Assembly: GCA_027257055.1 (NCBI GenBank)
Contig: JAPVLO010000522.1
Coordinates: 1,674,001-1,738,000 of the forward strand
Origin: Cephalopachus bancanus
Taxonomy: Eukaryota; Chordata; Mammalia; Primates; Tarsiidae
Length of the DNA stretch: 64,000 nt
Direction of reading: 5' to 3'
Shown here: in pieces, positions 14,409 to 26,905 of the stretch
Position numbering within the stretch: position 1 is the first letter of the stretch
Layout of the letters: the number at the start of each line of letters is the position of its first letter
Notes under the pieces: generated by a model
Databases searched by the model: none
Told to the model about the DNA's origin: nothing
The model's input: only the letters and a program-made list of their open reading frames with translations
Program-made: the position numbers and the translations under genes

Positions 14409-14422
14409 GCATCTCATTTTCT
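14409..14422 (+). repeat. Left target-site duplication of inverted L1
   Basis: GCATCTCATTTTCT recurs at 15291-15304 with one difference (C to T). Together they bracket the L1 at 14423-15290. Confidence 0.75.
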
Positions 14423-15290
14423 TTTTTATTATTTTTATTTTAAATATGTGGGTTACAATTCAGGGTTAGGTACATAAATGGTCATCGTACAGGTAAAGTT
14501 AGTATGCCCTTATTGATGTTTTGTACCTCCTGGAGGTGTCCCACTACTGCCAATCCCTTTATTATGCTATTATGATAAGTGTTCAGGGTCCACTTATGAG
14601 TGAGTATATAGTATGTAGGACTTTGTGGTAAAGTCTCAGGCTAAAAAATGCACATGCAAGAGACAGATGCATTCTTTTTTTTTTTTTTTGAGTTGGAATC
14701 TCACTCTATCGCCCAGACTGAAGTGGAGTCGCACACTCCTGGCCACAGCAACCTTGGCCTGCTGGGCTCCAGCGATCCTTCCACCTCAGCCTTTCAAGTA
14801 GCTGGAACTACAGGCGTGTGCTACCATGCCAGGCTAATTTTTTTGATTTATTGTAGAGATGAGGTCTCGCCAAGTTTCCCAGGTGTGTCTAGAACCCATG
14901 GACTGAGGCAATTCACTCACCTTGGCCTCCCAAAGCACCGGATTACAAGCTGAGCCACCGAGCCCGGCAACAGATGCATTCTTATACACCAACAGTAAAC
15001 AGAGACTCACATAAAAAGCACAATTCCATTCACAATAGCAACAAAAGAAAGAAAGCAAAAGATATACATTGGCATCTTCCTAACTGGAGAAGGGAAAGAC
15101 CTTTACAATGAAAACTACAAAACACTGCTCAAAGAAATCAAAGAAGACACAATCCAATAGAAAAATATTCCATGGTCATGATTTTGAAGAATTAACATTT
15201 TTAAGATGTCCATTACTACCAACATCATTCTTCTCAGACCTGGAAAGGACAATAAAGAAATTCATATAAAAACATAAAAGATCAAGAATA
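14423..15290. mobile_element. L1 insertion with 5' inversion (twin priming)
   Basis: The left part (14423 to about 14625) is the L1 3' end in minus orientation, starting with the T-rich tail. The right part (about 14626-15290, minus its Alu) is ORF2 sequence in plus orientation ('tacaccaacagtaaacagagac', 'ggcatcttcctaactggaga', 'gacctttacaatgaaaactac'). Head-to-head halves enclosed by a 14-bp duplication are the signature of twin-primed L1 integration. An Alu later landed in the plus-oriented part. Confidence 0.85.
14677..14969 (-). mobile_element. Alu SINE inside the inverted L1
   Basis: Reverse-oriented Alu beginning with a T run and 'gagttggaatctcactctatcgcc', ending 'tgagccaccgagcccggc'. 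It is flanked by a perfect 14-bp duplication, ACAGATGCATTCTT (14663-14676 and 14970-14983), so its borders are exact. Confidence 0.95.
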
Positions 15291-15304
15291 GCATCTTATT
15301 TTCT

Positions 15305-15940
15305 CAAGTTGAAGATCATTATTCTTTGCAATAACTTACATGATTTGTTGTTGCTTTTAGAGTGCATATAAACAGAAGATATGTGTATATATATATGTAT
15401 ATATTATATATATACACACACACACAATACTTTGTAGCTCTAAAAATACTTAATATATTCTCTTTCTTTCATCATGACATTTGCTAAAAGAAGAACTTTG
15501 CCTTATGAGTGGGAAAAATGGTAAGAATATCTGATATTTAAGATATCTTCCTCCTTATCTCTTATAAAATTTCTGCCTGACATGCTGGTTTTAATTTATG
15601 AGACATGAGAAATGACAGGTCTGAGATGATTGAATCTCCTTGAGTTTTAAGGTTTTGCCCACTACTGAAATTTCCATTTCTTCACTTAATAATTATGTGC
15701 AGTATAGAATTCTCCACTCCCAATGAGTATATTGGTGATATTTCTCCAGTAACTGTTGTCATCACTTCTTGCTCATGGGAAATCCAGTCCAAATAAGCTT
15801 GCCATTTGTTTGATAATAGTTTGTGTTTCTTCTAGTAGTTTTTGAATTATTTTTTATTGATTCTTGACATAATTCACTTTACCTCAATCAAGGTATTCAT
15901 TTTAACACTAATGAAAGTTTTCTCCACTTTTTTCTATGTC
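15305..15940. other. Non-coding stretch with a TA/CA microsatellite
   Basis: A (TA)n/(CA)n tract lies at about 15380-15427. The rest is AT-rich with no recognised gene or repeat. Confidence 0.4.
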
Positions 15941-17365
15941 TTGAATGAGAAACTCAGAGTGTTATAACTGCTCTATGATCTGGCCAGATGCATATTTTCA
16001 CCAGCATTTTTGCAACCAAGGTGGTGCCTTGAACATTCCCAGGTACTGGTGAAGAAGTTTAGCTTGCTTTTGTAAAACACTGATAAATCAACTCTTTTTG
16101 TAAACATGTAGAAAGTAACTGTACCCTAACCAACTTCCATAAACATTCATAAAATTTTACAAAACAGTTCCCTCACTACAGAAAAATCTAAAATGTAAGT
16201 AGCAGATACCAGGATCAAATTATATTAGTTGAGACCCAGAAAAACCAGGGCTAGGAGGGCTTGACAGAGAACGGGTTCATGCTTACATGTTTGAGATAAG
16301 AATTATTTCCAAGAACTTTCTAAGAGACCCCACAAAACCTCCATTCTCATGTTTTATGTATCTCCCTGCTTTGGCAATGCTGAGCATGAGACATGCTTTA
16401 GAACTTCAGTATCTCTGACAAGATTCTTTTGAAAGAACAGTTGCTCAGTGATGGCATCTCAATTACGGAACTGACAACTCTGGCTTTCAGCTTTGGATTC
16501 AGTGAACTCTGTTTCAAGCATCACAGGTGAACCTCTTCCTTTCTGTGATCTAGGGATTCTGGTTAGTCTTTCCTCAAAGATACATTGTTGACTTGCCATT
16601 CCATGAAATCCAGGTTGTAACCCTTATTTGTAATTCCAAAGTAAACTCAATACACAGTTGGCCATTCAACAACCCAGATTTTAAGGGCATTTTTTTGTGC
16701 ATTTTTCAATGAAGCAAGATTAAAAATATGGCATTCACAGGCTGCAAAAATCATAGGGATGGCCAACTTTTTCTACATGTGGATTCTGAGGGCTTCTAAA
16801 GGACTTGAGTATGGGTGGATTTTGATATGCTTGAGTTGTCCTGGAGTCCATAAACTATATATACCAAGGGACAGCTGTACTCAGAGATACTTTTTTGTAG
16901 CTTTTTTTAACCTTCTTGATTTATTTACTTGTTTGTTTAGTAGATCAAAATAGTGAGTGAACATTCCATGTCTTCCCATCCATCTTGAGGACATGCTACA
17001 GGATGTTGCCACATATAGAACCCTAGTTAATTTATGCTTTGGATTGAACACACTGGTGTTTTTTGGTTCTTTGTTTAGAATCCCACCATCCCCATGGAAG
17101 GATGGCTTGGAGCACTCCTTTGAGGGAGCTCCCTGTGCTGTTTTACAACCACTCCATCCTCAGGTGTTGATGACACATCCTTTGTTGATGACACAGTCTC
17201 CAGCCTTCATAAAAAGCCTGGAACCCTCCAGCCTGTGCAGAATCCGGGGTTCCTGTGTCCAAACAGAAATAAAAACTTCACTCTTGTGTCTTCTTGATGC
17301 TCACAGGCACCTGTTGCAATGCAGCTTTGGACTCGGTCCCCTGTTGTGGATTCATATACACCTGG
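15941..17365 (+). other. Distal 5' flank of LILR unit B with LTR-like tail
   Basis: Parts match the unit A flank: 15961-16200 with 5090-5600, and 17040-17360 with 5600-5765 plus 6932-7020. The stretch 17040-17340 contains 'cataaaaagcctgg' and, downstream, 'cagaaataaaaac' in the arrangement of an old LTR (TATA-like box then polyadenylation signal), so an ancient solo LTR is possible. The evidence for that is thin. The ORF at 16957-17463 is not supported by any domain. Confidence 0.5.
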
Positions 17366-17374
17366 GAAACTTTA

Positions 17375-19238
17375 TTTTTTTATCTTTTATTTATTTATTT
17401 ATTTTAACTTTTCTCCCCTCTTTTAATTTTTATTTAAAATTGTGCGGTACAATTCAGGGCTAGGTATGCAAATATTCACCATGTAGGTACCCCTATCAAT
17501 GAGGTGTGCCCCCCCCAGGCAGATATTAACTACTGTCAATAGCACCCTCCCACCTCCCTACCCCCCTCCCCGAGTTTCCAGCCTTTTTCAATCCTTTTCT
17601 TATAGTAATATAGTAGTTGTTTAAGGTCCATTTATGAGTGAGAACATGCGATACTCAGCTCTCTGTTTATGTGAGAGATCACTCAGTAGTATAGATTTTA
17701 TTTATTAATTTTTAACTTTTATTTTTTTTAATTTAAAATTGTGAAGAACATTTCAGGGTTAGGTATACAGACACCCATTGTGTGGGTACCCTTGTTGTTG
17801 AGATGTACCACCCTTTCCCAGGCAGATTTCTACTATTGTCAATCCTGACTCCCTGTCCCCCCTCCCTTCCATAGTTTCCAGTACAATCAATCTTTTTCTA
17901 ATAGTTTTGTGGTGGTTGTTCAAGGTCCACTTATGAGTGAGAGTATGTGATACTCAGCTTTTTGTTTCTGTGAAAGATCACTCAGTATTAGGGATTCTAA
18001 TTCCATCCAGGTTGCTGCGAAGTTCATGATTTTGTTCCTCTTTATGGATGTGTAATATTCCATTATGTATATATACCACATTTTTTTAATCCAATCCTCT
18101 TTTGATGGGTAGTATGGTTGGTTCCATGGTCTTGCTATTGTGAAAAATGCTGCAATAAACATACGTGTGCAGGCATCTTTTTCTATAGAGTTCTTCCGGA
18201 GTTCTTTCTGGTATAGTCCCAGTAGGAGGACTGTGAGGTTATATGGAAGGTCGATTTTTAGGATTTTTAGGAATCGCTACACTGTTTTCCACAGAGGCAG
18301 CACTAATTTACACTCCCACCAACAGTTTTCACCTCATGCTCTTCAGTATCTGTTTGTTTTGTTTGTTTGTTTGTTTTTAGTTATTGTTGATGACCATCCT
18401 GACTGGAGTTAGCTGGTATCTCAGTATAGTTTTAATTTGCATTTCTTTGAATGACTAGTGAGGCTGAACATATTTTTATGTATCTGTTGACTGCTTGCAT
18501 GTCTTCTTTTGAGAAGTGTCTATTCATATTTTTTGCCCACTTTGTAAAGGGGCTGTTTTCTTTTCTGCACATTTGAGTTCCTTGTAGATTCTAGATGTTA
18601 GGCCTTTGTCAGACATGGAGTTGGCAAATATTTTTCCCAGTTTGTGGGCTGTCTCCCTGCTCTCTTGTTGGTTTCTTTGGCTTTGCAGAAGTTTGTCAGT
18701 TTGATGAGGTCCCACTTGTCTATCTTTTCTCTTATGGCATAGACACTTTGGGTATTGATAAGGAATTGGTTGCCAGTTCCAATTTCCATAAGAGTGTCTC
18801 CTCCATTTTCTAAGGTTCTTATAGTTTGAGGTTTTATGTTTAGATCTCTTGATCCATTTAGAGTCGATTTTTGTGTATGGGGATAGGTAGGGGTTCTGTT
18901 TCAATCTTCTGCACGTGGGCAGCCAGTTTTCCCAGCACCATTTACTGAATAGGTTCTCATCTCCCCAGTGGTTGGTGGTAGAGGCTTTGTCGAAGATGAG
19001 TTGGTTGAGAAATTGAGGTTTTGCTTCTGGAATCTCAATTCTATTCTATTGAGCTATATGCCTGGTCTTGTACCAATACCAGACTGTTTTGATTATTGTA
19101 GCTTTATAATACAGAAGTCTGGGTGTGTGATATCTCCAGTTTTTTGTTTGTTTGTTTGTTTTTGCTAGTGATTGTTTTGACTATTCTTGGTCTTTTATAT
19201 TTCCATATGAATTCCTGTATTGTTGTTTCTAAGTCTGA
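17375..19238 (-). mobile_element. 5'-truncated L1 with two 3' ends in tandem
   Basis: Minus-oriented L1 flanked by the duplication GAAACTTTA (17366-17374 and 19239-19247). It starts at the left with a T-rich tail, then a 3' UTR to about 17690, then a second T-rich tail and a second, similar 3' UTR (about 17695-17990), followed by ORF2 C-terminal coding sequence to 19238 (the peptide at 18524-18904 includes the PHTDKLLQSQRNQ region, damaged). Either a short L1 3' end inserted into the larger element, or the two arrived together. Confidence 0.85.
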
Positions 19239-19247
19239 GAAACTTTA

Positions 19248-20772
19248 ATTTCACTTTTTCTGCTCATGACTTTGAGATTTGCCTATTTCAGAAATTCTAT
19301 ACACATATACAGCATTTCTCAGTATTAGGAGCACATAAGAGTACCTCAACTGCTCATGTTGACTGTGGTTTCTGACACCAGGTCCTTTCATATCCCAACC
19401 ACGCATGTCTTAACCTGACATGTAATGGTATCACAAATGAACTCCTTGCATGATCCAGGAACCACTGACACTCGCAACCACTCTGAGAAGTAGAGTTTAT
19501 GGAAATAGGCTCAAAACAAAAAAACTGAGGCCAAGGTTTGAAAAGTTACTGCCTAAGGTCATATAGACAGTGGATCATAGTCAGGAATTAATTAAAATGT
19601 GACTCCCCACCTAATTCCCCAAATCACAGCTTAAACATAAGAAATTATTCAGAGAATCTAGACTATGGACTGAGTTGCAGAATAATTACCAAGGAAAAAA
19701 GGTCTCTGATAATTTAGGAGTGACACAGAGGCTTGTCCCAAAGGAGCTGGATGCAGATGCTGCTGTAAAAAAAAAAATAGAAAAAAAAGAGAAGTTCAAA
19801 GAATGAGCTACCTGATTTTTTTAAAATGCAAGGCATAAAGAGAAGTTATTTCCCCTGTTTCCTTTATTTATTTTTGTTTTCTTTGCCAAATTTAGTTCAA
19901 CTTGAATAAACAGTGAGACATTCCATAAAAGTCAATTTATCCCCAATCCCTAAATCCAAGCTCAAACTTAAGAAATTGCTCTCAAAACCTTGACCATGGA
20001 TTAAGGAAGAAGGATGACCAAGGAAACAAGGGACCTTAGGGAGGCAGGGAAAAAAAGGTTTGTTGCCTAAGGGGTGGGGGAGAGATACTGTTGTGAAAAA
20101 AAAGAAAAAACCAAAAGAAGTGCAAGAAGGGAACTATTTGATTGAAATAAAACTCTTATTCCAAGAACAAGAGAAGATTCAGCATTTATTTTCTTATTTC
20201 TCCTTTTTTCTCATTTCCACAATGCAGGTCAACTTGAATAGCACAGTCAGATTATAGCGGTGTCTCTCCTGACCTGGAATCTGCCATGCAGCGTGGACCT
20301 GCATCTTACCCAAAGTGTCTTCAGGACTACTGAAATGACCCCACAAAGATGTGCTGACAGATGAGCTAAGGAGTAAAGGAGACTGTAGGAGGCTCTGAGG
20401 GGAAGGAGGAGCTCTCAGTCAAGCTCATGCTGAATTGGCCAATACAGAAAGGCATTGAGTCTATTTACTGTTATGTCCAGAACCTCAGTGACATGAGAAT
20501 AGTTCAGGCAGATGTTTGCTAGGGTCAGGACAGACGGTATTTCTGTGTGAAATGTCTCCAGAGAGCCTGATGCTCACCCCAGGTACAACGTTGTGGAAAT
20601 GAGAACCAGCATTCTAGGAAGAGAAGTTCCTCTTCCTGTGAGGCTGTTGATGTGGCAATCCTGTGACAGAAACAGCCCAGTCCTAAGTGGCTAAATTATG
20701 TGTGTCTGTCTCTCCTGCCAAGCACCATGATCTCACCTGTCTGCGCAGTGAGAACCAGTAAGAGGAGACACC
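19248..20772 (+). promoter_or_regulatory. Proximal 5' flank of LILR unit B, containing a local duplication
   Basis: This is the counterpart of unit A 7030-8233 and unit D 60591-61575. Uniquely, a roughly 310-bp segment is present twice in tandem (about 19611-19925 and 19941-20252). Both copies run from 'aatcc/aattcccc...aagaaatt' through 'gatgctgctgtaaaa/gatactgttgtgaaaa' to 'cttgaatagcacagtcagat' or 'cttgaataaacagtgagaca'. By analogy with human LILR genes, this region would hold the promoter and 5' UTR; no individual factor site is claimed. Confidence 0.6.
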
Positions 20773-21179
20773 ATGACCTCCATCTTCACAACCCTGCTCT
20801 GCTTCAGTAAGAGTTGAAGCGGGAGGGGTTACCATAGACTGAGAAGGGACCCCACCTCACAAGACCCTCTTCCAGGAGGAGACCCCAGGGATTCATGAGG
20901 TCCTGGGGAAGAAAAGTATCTGCTCAAGCTTTAGAGGGCAAACCTCTCACAGAGGACTCTCTTCCAGGACTGCGTCTGGAGTCCTGGACCCAAGTACAGG
21001 CAGATGAGTCTGACCCATGCTTTCCTAAGTTCATCTTCCTCACTGGGGAGAAGGGGGTACTTTGGGGCATCAGGTCAAGGAGAATTTAACTCTCGGCTTA
21101 CTGATGAGGATGTCTGGAGGGTCCCAGGGATGACAGCTAGGATCTGAAGTGTGGGGATATTGTCGGACCCAGATTCTGA

Positions 21180-21392
<213 letters not shown>

Positions 21393-22638
21393 TGAATATC
21401 CAGGAAGATATCACTGATACTGTGGCAACCGCATTAGTTTTCAGGGCTCAGTGATACTCTGGAGATGATAGTGACAGGTAAGAAGAACCTCAAGTGTCCC
21501 AATCCCAGACTCTGCCCTCAGGAAGGAGGTCTACTCTCAAACGTGTCTCCCTTCTCACATCCCAATCCAGGGGTATCATATGGGAGATGTGAGCCCCATT
21601 TAATATGGTGCTTCCTTCTCTCCTACAGGAGAGCCTACACTACAGGAAACCCAATCTCTCTACTCTGCTCAGCCCTTTCGTGATGTCAGGAGGAAATGCA
21701 GCCCTCCAATGTGGCACAGGATTGGGATTTGGAAAGTTTATTCTCACTGAGGAAGGAAAGTAAAATCTATCCTGGACTCTGGACTCACTTGAACTCACAG
21801 GAACATCCAACTGGGCAGGTCCAGACCCTGTTCCCTGTGGTGCTTTCAAGAACATATCCCCGCCCCCAACATCCCACACAAAAAATGTGAAATTTTTTGA
21901 ACCACATTTAACATGGTTCCTCCTTCTCTCTTATGAGCCAACAGAAAACTCACACTCTCAACCCTGCCAAATTCTGTCTAGCTCGGGAGGGAATGTAACC
22001 CTCCAGTGTAGCTCACACAAGAGATTTGGCAGTTTTGTTCTCAATGAAGAGGGAGAACACAATCTCTACTGGACCCTGCACTCACAGCAACAATCAACTG
22101 GGCAGTTCCAGGCCCTGCTCCCTGTGGGCCCCATAACTCCCAGCCACAAGTGGACATTCGGATGCTATGGCTATGGCAGGAGCAAACCCCAGTTGTGGTC
22201 AGAACCAAGTGGCCCCTTGGACATCCTTATCTCAAATGAGGAACCCAGCAGTTCAATCAGAGACCCCAGTGTCTGCACAGGCCATTCCAAGGGAGACCTA
22301 TGTGGTCAAGGCCTCAAGAAAGAGAGACAGAGAAAGACAAGGGATAGGGAGAGAATAAGATACAACAGAGACAGAAAGAATGAGAATTCTCAGAGAAAAA
22401 GAGGTCCTGGGTAGATCTCAGCTCTGATCAATGTGAGACAGCTCCTCACCATTTTGTCTTCTCTCTAGGACAACTCCATCATAGGCCCTCTCTGTCGGTG
22501 CAGCTGGGCCCCACGGTGTTCTCAGGGCAGAATGTGACCCTGATTTGTCAGTCACATAGCCCAGTGTTCATTTTTACTCTGTCAAAGGAGAGAGCAGTCC
22601 GTGTCCCATCCTCACCTCATCTAATATCAAAGTATTAA

Positions 22639-22788
<150 letters not shown>

Positions 22789-23091
22789 TAACCCTGTTCT
22801 CTCTGAGCTCAAAGAGTCAGGAGAGCTCTGGGACAGTAAGAGGTGAGGAAAATGAATGACGAAAGTCCATAGGGGAGGGTGAAAATAGACAAGGACCTCC
22901 CAGCCCTGGGCACCCACCCTGAAGTCTCAGTCAGACTAGAGAGCATGAAGGGCTGGAAGGAGATGTGGGTGAAGGTCAGAGATCACGTGATTAGACTGAA
23001 GGTTTGGCCAGAATCCCCTAACTGCCTAGGAGGATGTATGGCAAATAGTAGAAGGCCGGGTTGAGTCAGCAGGATTTGGGGTCCACCCTGA

Positions 23092-23303
23092 GTGGATTCA
23101 GGGAAGATGCTCGGGCTGAGGGAGGAGGAAAAAGACTGGGCAAGGTGGAGCAATGATAGACAGACACTCCCTTGGCAATGTGAAGGAATAATCTTGCTAC
23201 TGTTATGTTTGCTTCCAGTCATCTTCAAATCATTGAAAAATAATATCTCTCGACTAAGCACGGAAGTTCACGGCTTCATATTAAAAAACAAAAAAGGGGG
23301 AGA
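23092..23303 (+). mobile_element. Endogenous retrovirus remnant: env C-terminus and polypurine tract
   Basis: The frame ending at the LTR encodes a leucine-rich membrane-proximal stretch (IILLLLCLLPVIF) and then a short basic tail. Its last codons (KNKKGGD) lie over an A/G run at about 23283-23303. A polypurine tract immediately before TGTTGGGAGCC is how retroviral plus-strand synthesis is primed, so this is the 3' end of the internal region. Only about 120-200 bases remain. No gag, pol or 5' LTR is visible, so the provirus is deeply truncated and cannot be functional. The left border is uncertain. Confidence 0.75.
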
Positions 23304-24439
23304 TGTTGGGAGCCAGCCTTGGAGGCCCGCCTGACTGACAAAGTCCAGGTGCGCTGAGGACCCCCGGCCGCAAAGTGAGTCCGGGCAGCTGAGGCCCTTC
23401 TATCTTCCATCCTTGCTGTTGGTACAGCTGAAGAAATTCTGTGCAGTCGTGGAAGAAGAAAATGGCATGTTTATGCGAAGTACTCACAGCTAATCTGAGA
23501 ATGTCATGGTTTATTTTTCCATTTTCCCACTATGCCGCTTGGCCTTTTCTAACATATGCAAGGGTTAAACTCTGAAGCACATCAAGAATGCTTTCTTTCA
23601 CTTGGTTATAAGTTACTAGATATTGCTTAAGTAATAAATGGTATAAGTATACTCAATCCTTATTTGATTTAGAATTATGTAGTTTAGTGTTTAGACAAGG
23701 TTTTTTAGAAGCACAAGTTTATAGTAAGTTCATTATGAATTCATTATAAGTTCTAACACTTATATAGGAGTTATGTGGGTGATTTATAACACTGTTTTCA
23801 CTGACTTAGGATAAAGATTAATCGTTAAGGTTTTTACTTAATTCAATAGTTAAAACTCTAAGTTAACATTTATAGATTGGGTTTTCACTGAACTCATAAT
23901 ATACTAATCAGGCACTTTTATGATAACTTAGCTAAAGACAGAAAGCAACCTTGGGGGCCTGAGAAACATTACTAAAAGCTTCTTTTGAGTTTTCTTTAGA
24001 AACAAGCACTGCAGGATAAGAGAAAAGTAATGAAGACACCTGGACAAGAAAGGCGATTACAGAGCTCTGAAGGCCATAAAGCCCCAGACGGAAGACTACT
24101 GCTAAACTTTCTGGAGACAGTTCAAGGACTGTAATTTGGGACTTTGGACTAAAACTATCATCTTTGGCCTTATGAATAAGACTCATTATCTGAATGTTTA
24201 CAGGGTTCTTGGCTTGTTCATTGCTAAGACCACTAGATGGTGGTAACTAGTAGAGGATATGTACGTGAAGGAATTTTCTTTGTCTTGCCCCTTTACAAAT
24301 GGTATAAAAGCTTTCCCTTAGCTAACATTAAATTGTCATCTATTCAGGAAGCAGGTGTCCAAGTATAATGTTTTCATCTTTCGCCTATCCGTCTCTCCTT
24401 CAGGAAATCTCACAACCCTTGTGGGGCGGGACCCCCGCA
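23304..24439 (+). mobile_element. 3' LTR of a class II (ERVK-like) endogenous retrovirus
   Basis: A 1136-bp LTR from TGTTGGGAGCC to ACCCCCGCA, homologous along its length to the solo LTR at 5766-6931. A TATAAAA box is at 24303-24309. It follows a polypurine tract and an env scrap, so it is a 3' LTR. The bases after its end (TGGCAG) are not repeated just upstream of the remnant, because the 5' part of the provirus is missing. It lies in the intron between the D4-like and transmembrane exons of LILR unit B. Confidence 0.9.
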
Positions 24440-24811
24440 TGGCAGCACTTATTCCTCATTACCAAGAGACTCTGAGTATGGAGTCGCTCACCTACACAAG
24501 AATGGGTCCCTGACACCTCTCAGGACAGGACAGGAAGATGTTCAAGCCTCAGTGGAATCTGACTGTTGTGAGGGTGGAGCAGTACTTCTCAGCAGGGCCC
24601 CTCCTGTGCTCATCTGGTGGCCTCTGTATTCATGACACACATGAAACTAAGGAGGGGGCATGCACCTGCTCCCAGGGCACACTAGAAAATTATCCATAGC
24701 ATGTCTTCTGTGCGTTTTATTTCTTCACTGTCTTTTCTATGCATCATTGTCTATCACTGCTCTTTTAGCAATATATACATCTATGTTTTAAAAATAAGTA
24801 ATTCTATTCGT

Positions 24812-25090
24812 GGCTGGGCACAGTGCCTCATGCCTGTGTTTCCCATCATTTCAGATGCTTAGGTGGGAGAATTCCTGGAGCCATGATTTCAAGACGAGCC
24901 TTGGCAACACAGCTAGACAACAATTCTATAAAAACTCAAAAAGTTATTTTGATTACATGCCTGTAATCCCAGCTACTTGAAAGGCTTAGTCAAAAGGATC
25001 ATTAGAGCTCAGGAGGACAAGTCTGTGGTGAGTCATGATCATGCCACTGCACTCCAGTCTAGGAAACCAGATGAGAACCTAAATTAAAAG
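24812..25090 (+). mobile_element. Old Alu SINE
   Basis: Diverged plus-oriented Alu, from 'ggctgggcacagtgcctcatgcc' to 'cactgcactccagtctagg'. It lies in the unit B intron and is more worn than the neighbouring Alu at 25216-25519. Confidence 0.85.
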
Positions 25091-25215
25091 ACTCCATAAT
25101 TAATCAATTAATTGGTTAATTAATTAATTATATTCCCAGTTTCATTGGGTTACATTAGATTTACATATTCACTATAAAAACAACTCATTGTTAGTATCTT
25201 AAAATAAATCTGTAA

Positions 25216-25519
25216 TGGTTCAGTGGCTCAGCCTGTAATCCCACGCCTTTAGGAGGCTGAGGTGAGTGGATTGCCTGAGCCCGCGGATTCGAGACCCGCC
25301 TGGGCAACTTGGCGAGACCTCATCTCTACAATAAATAAAAAAAAATTAGCCGGGCATGGTAGTGCATGCCTGTAATTCTGGCTACTCAGAAGGCTGAGGC
25401 AGAAGGATCGCCAGAGCCCAGAAGATCGAGGCTGCGGTGGCCGGGAGCGGCCACTGCGCTCCAGTCTGGGCGACAGAGTGAGACTCCAACTCAAAATAAA
25501 ATAAAATAAAATAAAATAA
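25216..25519 (+). mobile_element. Young Alu SINE with (AAAAT)n tail
   Basis: Complete plus-oriented Alu close to the consensus of this window, with intact left arm, 'cgagacctcatctctacaat' linker, right arm and 'gcgacagagtgagactccaac' end. The tail is a regular 'ataaa' repeat. Confidence 0.93.
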
Positions 25520-26810
25520 AGGTTTGCTCAGAAATGTGTGTAGATTGCACTGGACTCATACTCCTGAACTCAAGGCACCCACCCACCTCAGTCACCTGAG
25601 GACCTGCATGATAGGCAGGCACTACTGCACTCAGATACTAAATACAAATAATACTAAAGCATTTAACCTATCTATTAATTTGGATATTTTGATTTTTTTT
25701 CACATTCACTTAGTTCAGATTCTCTCCCTTCCAATTATTTTAAGTTCATCACTTCTACTTTACTGATAATATTTGCATAAACCACAAGGAAATTAAAACA
25801 TAACTTCTTTATTTTCAAACAGCATGCGAGTTTTTCTCACTTGAAATGTGAACGTATGCAGGTATGTATATATCTATTGAGTAAATACCTCTAAAGTTAT
25901 AATCTATGTACATATATATCTATGATTATTACACTATGTTTAAATATAAATTTATATACATCTACCTACATATATTTATACTTACACCTATTCATCCATA
26001 TGCTTAACATTGTTTATCTGGTATGTTTTTAATGTTTGCTATGGGTATTTTCTGCTCGATTCAAACTTTATAAATATTGTAAATATTGTTTTTATGAACT
26101 ACTGGCAACACAAATGTTTAAGTTACATGTTTGCATATGTTATGCGCCTATGTATGTGTTCATGTGTGTTCCATCATATGTATTCCTAACTATATGAATT
26201 ATGAAGGAATGAAATAATAAATAGACAGAGAATCCCCAGAGAAACTGGCTGAAGTGGCTGAAGGACAGGCAGCCCCAGACTTTCATCTCTTTTCACTCCT
26301 GATTTTCAGGGACCCTGAAGACCATCCACTCATCCATGGAACTTGGATTCTTAGCTGGTGAAAACCTAGACATTCTCAACTTCAGTAAAATTAGCTTATG
26401 TGGTCTTGTGTCCCAGCCTGAACACAGAGAATAGAAAAACTCAATTATTTCCACAAACTCTGAGCTCTTGAAGCTCAGCTGCATTTTGTTCCAATATGAT
26501 TCAGACTTAAGATTCAGACTTCAGCTGAAGGATCCCAGGGAGAGACCAGATAAAATCCTGCTAGAGCAGAGACTTTATTAAAGTCTACACCTGAGTTCTA
26601 TAGTGAGAAGTGGGGATACAAAAGCACAGAGCCCAGAGGAAGGGCTCAGTTCTCTAGAGCTCCTCAACAACACCCTTGCCTTTGGGATCACAGGAGCAAC
26701 TGAGATCACCAGCCCACCATACAATAAATCAGAGTCCAAGACTAGTGAGCGAGGAGGTGCTCTCAGTTATGGGACTGGATGCGGAGAGTCAGGTCATGTT
26801 GAGCATAGGT

Positions 26811-26856
26811 GGGAGGACATACAGGGATCCTGGGAGGACATACAGGGATCCTGGGA
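26811..26856 (+). repeat. Tandem duplication of a 21-bp unit
   Basis: The unit 'gggaggacatacagggatcct' occurs twice in a row in the intron just before the unit B transmembrane exon. Confidence 0.85.
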
Positions 26857-26905
26857 GATTTTGATCCTCCCTGATCTCTGTGGCCTCTTTGTCCACCGTC
26901 CCCAG

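Noticed and set aside
16957..17463. 168-codon ORF upstream of unit B
   Set aside because: It crosses from flank or LTR-like DNA into an L1 3' end, so it cannot be one conserved protein.
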